The translations under genes were made by a program, and so were the position numbers. From an uncultured Eubacteriales bacterium (lineage in GTDB: Bacteria; Bacillota; Clostridia; Oscillospirales; Acutalibacteraceae), in assembly GCA_900321195.1 (NCBI GenBank), contig ONVG01000084.1, forward strand, positions 3,938 through 12,616: 8,679 nucleotides of DNA, in the 5' to 3' direction. Below, in pieces: positions 7,073 through 8,679 of this stretch (position 1 is the first letter of the stretch; the number at the start of each line of letters is the position of its first letter). The notes under the pieces were generated by a model, which did not search any database, had not been told where the DNA came from, and was given only the letters and a program-made list of their open reading frames with translations.

Positions 7073-7200
7073 GGCAAAGTTTGATAGAAAAATAAATCAG
7101 AAAGTTTTGATACAATAGCCGTAAAGCGCACCGTAAGGGGCGTGTCGGCGGACGTAGGAAACCGGCGCCGTGCGCCGCCGCACCGGATGTGCGTGCATAG
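7068..7200. repeat. Direct repeat, copy 2 (about 133 bp), proximal to ispA
   Basis: Partner of the copy at 6866-6999, in the same orientation. The shared 3' core here is 7113-7200 and ends at the same GTGCGTGCATAG boundary as copy 1, after which the two sequences diverge completely. Its internal hairpin (7163-7177: CGGCGC, loop CGT, GCGCCG) has the identical stem but a one-base shorter loop. The A/T-rich 5' part of the unit (about 7081-7112) is more diverged than the core, so the core seems to be the constrained or more recently homogenised portion. Confidence 0.85.
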
Positions 7201-7224
7201 AGCGGAGGCACTCTGCTCCGCTCT
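7199..7224. repeat. Perfect 9-bp hairpin at the outer boundary of repeat copy 2
   Basis: AGAGCGGAG (7199-7207), 8-base loop, CTCCGCTCT (7216-7224). It begins exactly where the homology between the two repeat copies ends. No T-tract follows in either direction, so Rho-independent termination of the ispA unit here is not supported. It could be an end structure of the repeat element or an RNA-stabilising stem-loop downstream of ispA. Confidence 0.65.
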
Positions 7225-7405
7225 GATTGCAGATCAAACATTTTATCCACGCGGCATGAGCTTTTTGTTTTATCGTAAAGACAATACCGCTGTCATCAGG
7301 ACAAGCGAGCGAAGCCTTTATATAATTTGATACCATTGCATGTTTCAAACCAACTTAATTCTCAATTTTTTACTTTTAACTTTCTGCATTTTTCTTTATT
7401 ATTTA
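7225..7405. other. Gene-free spacer between the repeats and ispA, AT-rich at its ispA end
   Basis: No credible gene. A minus-strand frame beginning TTG at 7348 and running into repeat copy 2 (about 83 codons) has no ribosome site and ends inside the repeat, so I do not call it. Positions 7350-7405 are strongly AT-rich and pyrimidine-biased on the plus strand, that is, purine-rich in any transcript reading out of ispA. I find no hairpin followed by a U-run after the ispA stop, so how the upstream unit terminates is unclear. Confidence 0.6.
7319..7348 (-). promoter_or_regulatory. Weak candidate promoter reading into the repeat array
   Basis: Minus strand: TTGAAA at 7348-7343, an 18-base spacer, then TATATA at 7324-7319 (4 of 6 matches to the -10 consensus). 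If active it would transcribe the 7199-7224 hairpin and both repeat copies toward dxs. The match is modest for AT-rich DNA and could be chance. Confidence 0.25.
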
Positions 7406-8275
7406 TTATTTAGTTCTGTCTCTAAGATATATTGCAAAATCGGAAAGTACTGATGTATCGCCGTCAAATGCCGAAAGACTGTTAACAGCCTTGTCAGTCA
7501 GCTCTGCGCTTATCCTGCGGCATTCGTCAATTCCCAATAGTGAAACATATGTTGATTTATTGTTTTCCTTATCGCTTCCTATCGGCTTTCCGAGCGTCTG
7601 TGTATCGGATATTACATCAAGCATATCATCAACTATCTGAAATGCTATGCCTATGTTTTCGGCGTATATTTCAGCCGCCTTTATCTTTTCTTCGTCTGCG
7701 CCTGCTGAGATACAGCCCAGAATACAAGCCGCCTTTATAAGTGCGCCTGTTTTTTTATCATCCATTACTCTCAGGTGTTCGACAGGTACCTGCTTATTTT
7801 CACTTTCAAGGTCGATTATCTGTCCGCCCAGCATTCCGTTTACTCCTGCACATTCCGAAAGAAGTCTGCCGGCTTTTACGCATTTTTCATATCCGTTGAG
7901 CTTTACTGCCTTTTCACTGAGTACTGTTTCAAATGCAAGAGTGAGAAGTCCGCTTCCGCCTAAAAGCGCCGCCGCTTCTCCGAATACCTTATGGTTTGTC
8001 GGCTTTCCTCTTCTGAGATCATCGTTGTCCATACATGGAAGATCATCATGTATAAGGGAATATGTATGTATCATTTCAAGCGCACATGCAAAAGGCATTA
8101 CAGCCTCCTCATTTCCTCCGCAAAGCTTTGAAAATTCTATTGCAAGCATAGGACGCACTCTTTTTCCTCCTGCCGTAAGACTGTATCTCATTGAGTCAAC
8201 AAGAGTTTTTATATATTCGTTCTCCTGCGGAAGATAGGAAACAAGCTCCTTTTCTATTCTGGATGTATCATTCAT
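7406..8275 (-). CDS. ispA: Polyprenyl synthetase, farnesyl diphosphate synthase type
   Basis: Condenses IPP with DMAPP and GPP to make farnesyl diphosphate for undecaprenyl-phosphate and other isoprenoids. At 289 residues it has the usual bacterial length. Motifs are GGKRVRP at 36-42, the first aspartate-rich motif DDLPCMDND at 77-85 (with the two-residue insertion of bacterial FPP synthases) followed by LRRGKPTNH, GQ at 151-152, KTGALI at 175-180, the second aspartate-rich motif FQIVDDMLD at 212-220, and GSDKENNKSTY at 233-243. The segment after the first motif reads ALLGGSGLL at 103-111 where the family usually has a GDALL-like sequence. ATG 8275 overlaps the xseB stop as ATGA and has GAGGAGG 7 bases upstream. 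Chain length (C15 versus C20) is inferred from resemblance to IspA, not proven. Confidence 0.95.
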   Translation of the reverse strand: MNDTSRIEKELVSYLPQENEYIKTLVDSMRYSLTAGGKRVRPMLAIEFSKLCGGNEEAVMPFACALEMIHTYSLIHDDLPCMDNDDLRRGKPTNHKVFGEAAALLGGSGLLTLAFETVLSEKAVKLNGYEKCVKAGRLLSECAGVNGMLGGQIIDLESENKQVPVEHLRVMDDKKTGALIKAACILGCISAGADEEKIKAAEIYAENIGIAFQIVDDMLDVISDTQTLGKPIGSDKENNKSTYVSLLGIDECRRISAELTDKAVNSLSAFDGDTSVLSDFAIYLRDRTK

Positions 8276-8484
8276 TGTTCTTCCTCCTCGTTTATTTCAA
8301 TATCGGATATCTGCGTTATTTTCTGTTCGGCTTTGCTGAGCATCCCATAGCATTCAGCCGAAAGCCTTGTTCCCTCCTCAAAAAGCTTCATCGACTCCTC
8401 AAGCGGAAGCTCGCCGTTTTCAAGAAGTTTCACTATTTCCTCCAGTCTTGAAACAGACTGCTCATAGCTAAGTTTATTTTCCAT
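8272..8484 (-). CDS. xseB: Exodeoxyribonuclease VII small subunit
   Basis: A 70-residue acidic, helical protein of normal XseB length, with the family pattern SYEQSVSRLEEIVKLLENGE at 6-25 followed by LPLEESMKLFEEGTRLS. Several XseB copies bind one XseA to form exonuclease VII, which trims single-stranded DNA from both ends. Two adjacent ATG codons (8487 and 8484) could start it. I chose 8484 because GGAGG at 8496-8492 is 7 bases away, against 4 for the other; the difference is one residue. It overlaps the xseA stop at the TGATG junction and ispA by four bases, so synthesis of the two subunits is probably coupled. Confidence 0.93.
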   Translation of the reverse strand: MENKLSYEQSVSRLEEIVKLLENGELPLEESMKLFEEGTRLSAECYGMLSKAEQKITQISDIEINEEEEQ

Positions 8485-8679
8485 CATTTTTCCTCCAAGA
8501 TATCATCAACGGTACAGCCTATCCTGCCGTCCGAAAGTATAAGCTCTATTTTATCTCCCGATACAACATCATTTTTAGACACGATTATTTTATCATTTTT
8601 AAGTGCAGCAGAATATCCTCTTGAAAGCACTTTCAGCGGACTGAGACTTTCAAGCCGTGCGGTATTCTGACACAGCTTG
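8484..8679 (-). CDS. xseA: Exodeoxyribonuclease VII large subunit, C-terminal tail (partial)
   Basis: Only the last 64 residues are in the window; the frame is open to the right edge and ends at TGA 8486-8484. The visible part contains LESLSPLKVLSRGYS (residues 9-23 of the fragment), the conserved C-terminal XseA motif, then a short basic/beta-rich end with GDKIELILSDGRIGCTV. The catalytic core lies beyond the window. The immediately following xseB gene confirms the assignment, since the two subunits are usually encoded side by side. The fragment looks intact up to the edge, with no frameshift. Confidence 0.93.
   Translation of the reverse strand, partial: KLCQNTARLESLSPLKVLSRGYSAALKNDKIIVSKNDVVSGDKIELILSDGRIGCTVDDILEEK
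8492..8496 (-). promoter_or_regulatory. xseB ribosome-binding site within the last codons of xseA
   Basis: Minus-strand GGAGG at 8496-8492 lies in the xseA codons for Leu-Glu-Glu just before its stop (8486-8484). Spacing is 7 bases to ATG 8484 and 4 to ATG 8487, which favours the second start codon. Confidence 0.65.

Noticed and set aside
6866..7200. CRISPR array
   Set aside because: Only two copies, each over 130 bp, with one 68-bp spacer and no cas genes. Repeat length and number do not fit CRISPR.
7199..7224. Hairpin as Rho-independent terminator of the ispA unit
   Set aside because: The stem is strong, but no U-tract follows on either strand and it lies about 180 bases past the ispA stop.
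6858..7250. Minus-strand open frame of 130 codons through both repeat copies
   Set aside because: Start lacks a ribosome site, the two copies do not keep the same frame, and it ends in the dxs promoter-proximal region. Best explained by a GC-rich repeat with few stops.
7097..7348. Minus-strand open frame of 83 codons starting TTG next to ispA
   Set aside because: TTG start without a ribosome site, ends inside the repeat, and half of it is repeat sequence. I could not separate it from chance.
7647..8237. Long plus-strand open frame (196 codons) opposite ispA
   Set aside because: Antisense shadow of ispA. The translation is a Ser/Pro/Phe-rich string with no domain, no ribosome site was found for it, and the opposite strand has complete polyprenyl-synthetase motifs.

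Overview
All ten genes in this window read leftward (minus strand). The gene set and order (xseA-xseB-ispA, then dxs-tlyA-nadK-argR-recN, then a HIT protein and comEC) is the classic isoprenoid/NAD/recombination neighbourhood of Bacillota. The strong GGAGG-type ribosome sites, frequent ATA, AGA and AGG codons and moderate GC suggest a clostridial gut-type anaerobe, probably Oscillospiraceae and perhaps Ruminococcus-like. The class-level call is much safer than the genus.

Reading in the direction of transcription, the right end (8679 to 7406) holds the C-terminal tail of exonuclease VII large subunit XseA, the whole small subunit XseB, and the farnesyl diphosphate synthase IspA. Their junctions overlap by 1 to 4 bases, so they look like one translationally coupled unit. 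Between ispA and dxs lies a 661-bp gene-free stretch (6745-7405). It contains two direct copies of a GC-rich repeat of about 133 bp, several perfect hairpins, an AT-rich tract next to ispA, and a near-consensus sigma-70/sigma-A promoter just upstream of dxs.

The left two thirds (6744 to 1) appear to be a second, very compact transcription unit. In order it encodes Dxs (first step of the MEP isoprenoid pathway), TlyA (rRNA 2'-O-methyltransferase), NAD kinase, the arginine repressor ArgR, the DNA-repair SMC-like ATPase RecN, a HIT-family nucleotide hydrolase, and the N-terminal 214 residues of a ComEC/Rec2-like DNA-uptake channel that runs off the window. Gaps are at most 18 bases and several genes overlap. 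No terminator is visible inside it.

Functionally, Dxs and IspA make and elongate isoprenoid precursors, and NadK supplies NADP(H), which the MEP pathway consumes. XseAB, RecN and ComEC all handle DNA (single-strand trimming, break repair, uptake). ArgR and TlyA are long-standing positional companions rather than pathway partners. The genes are ordinary housekeeping genes. The part least explained by known genes is the repeat-bearing gap between ispA and dxs. I see no defence system, CRISPR array, prophage, transposase, tRNA or rRNA.
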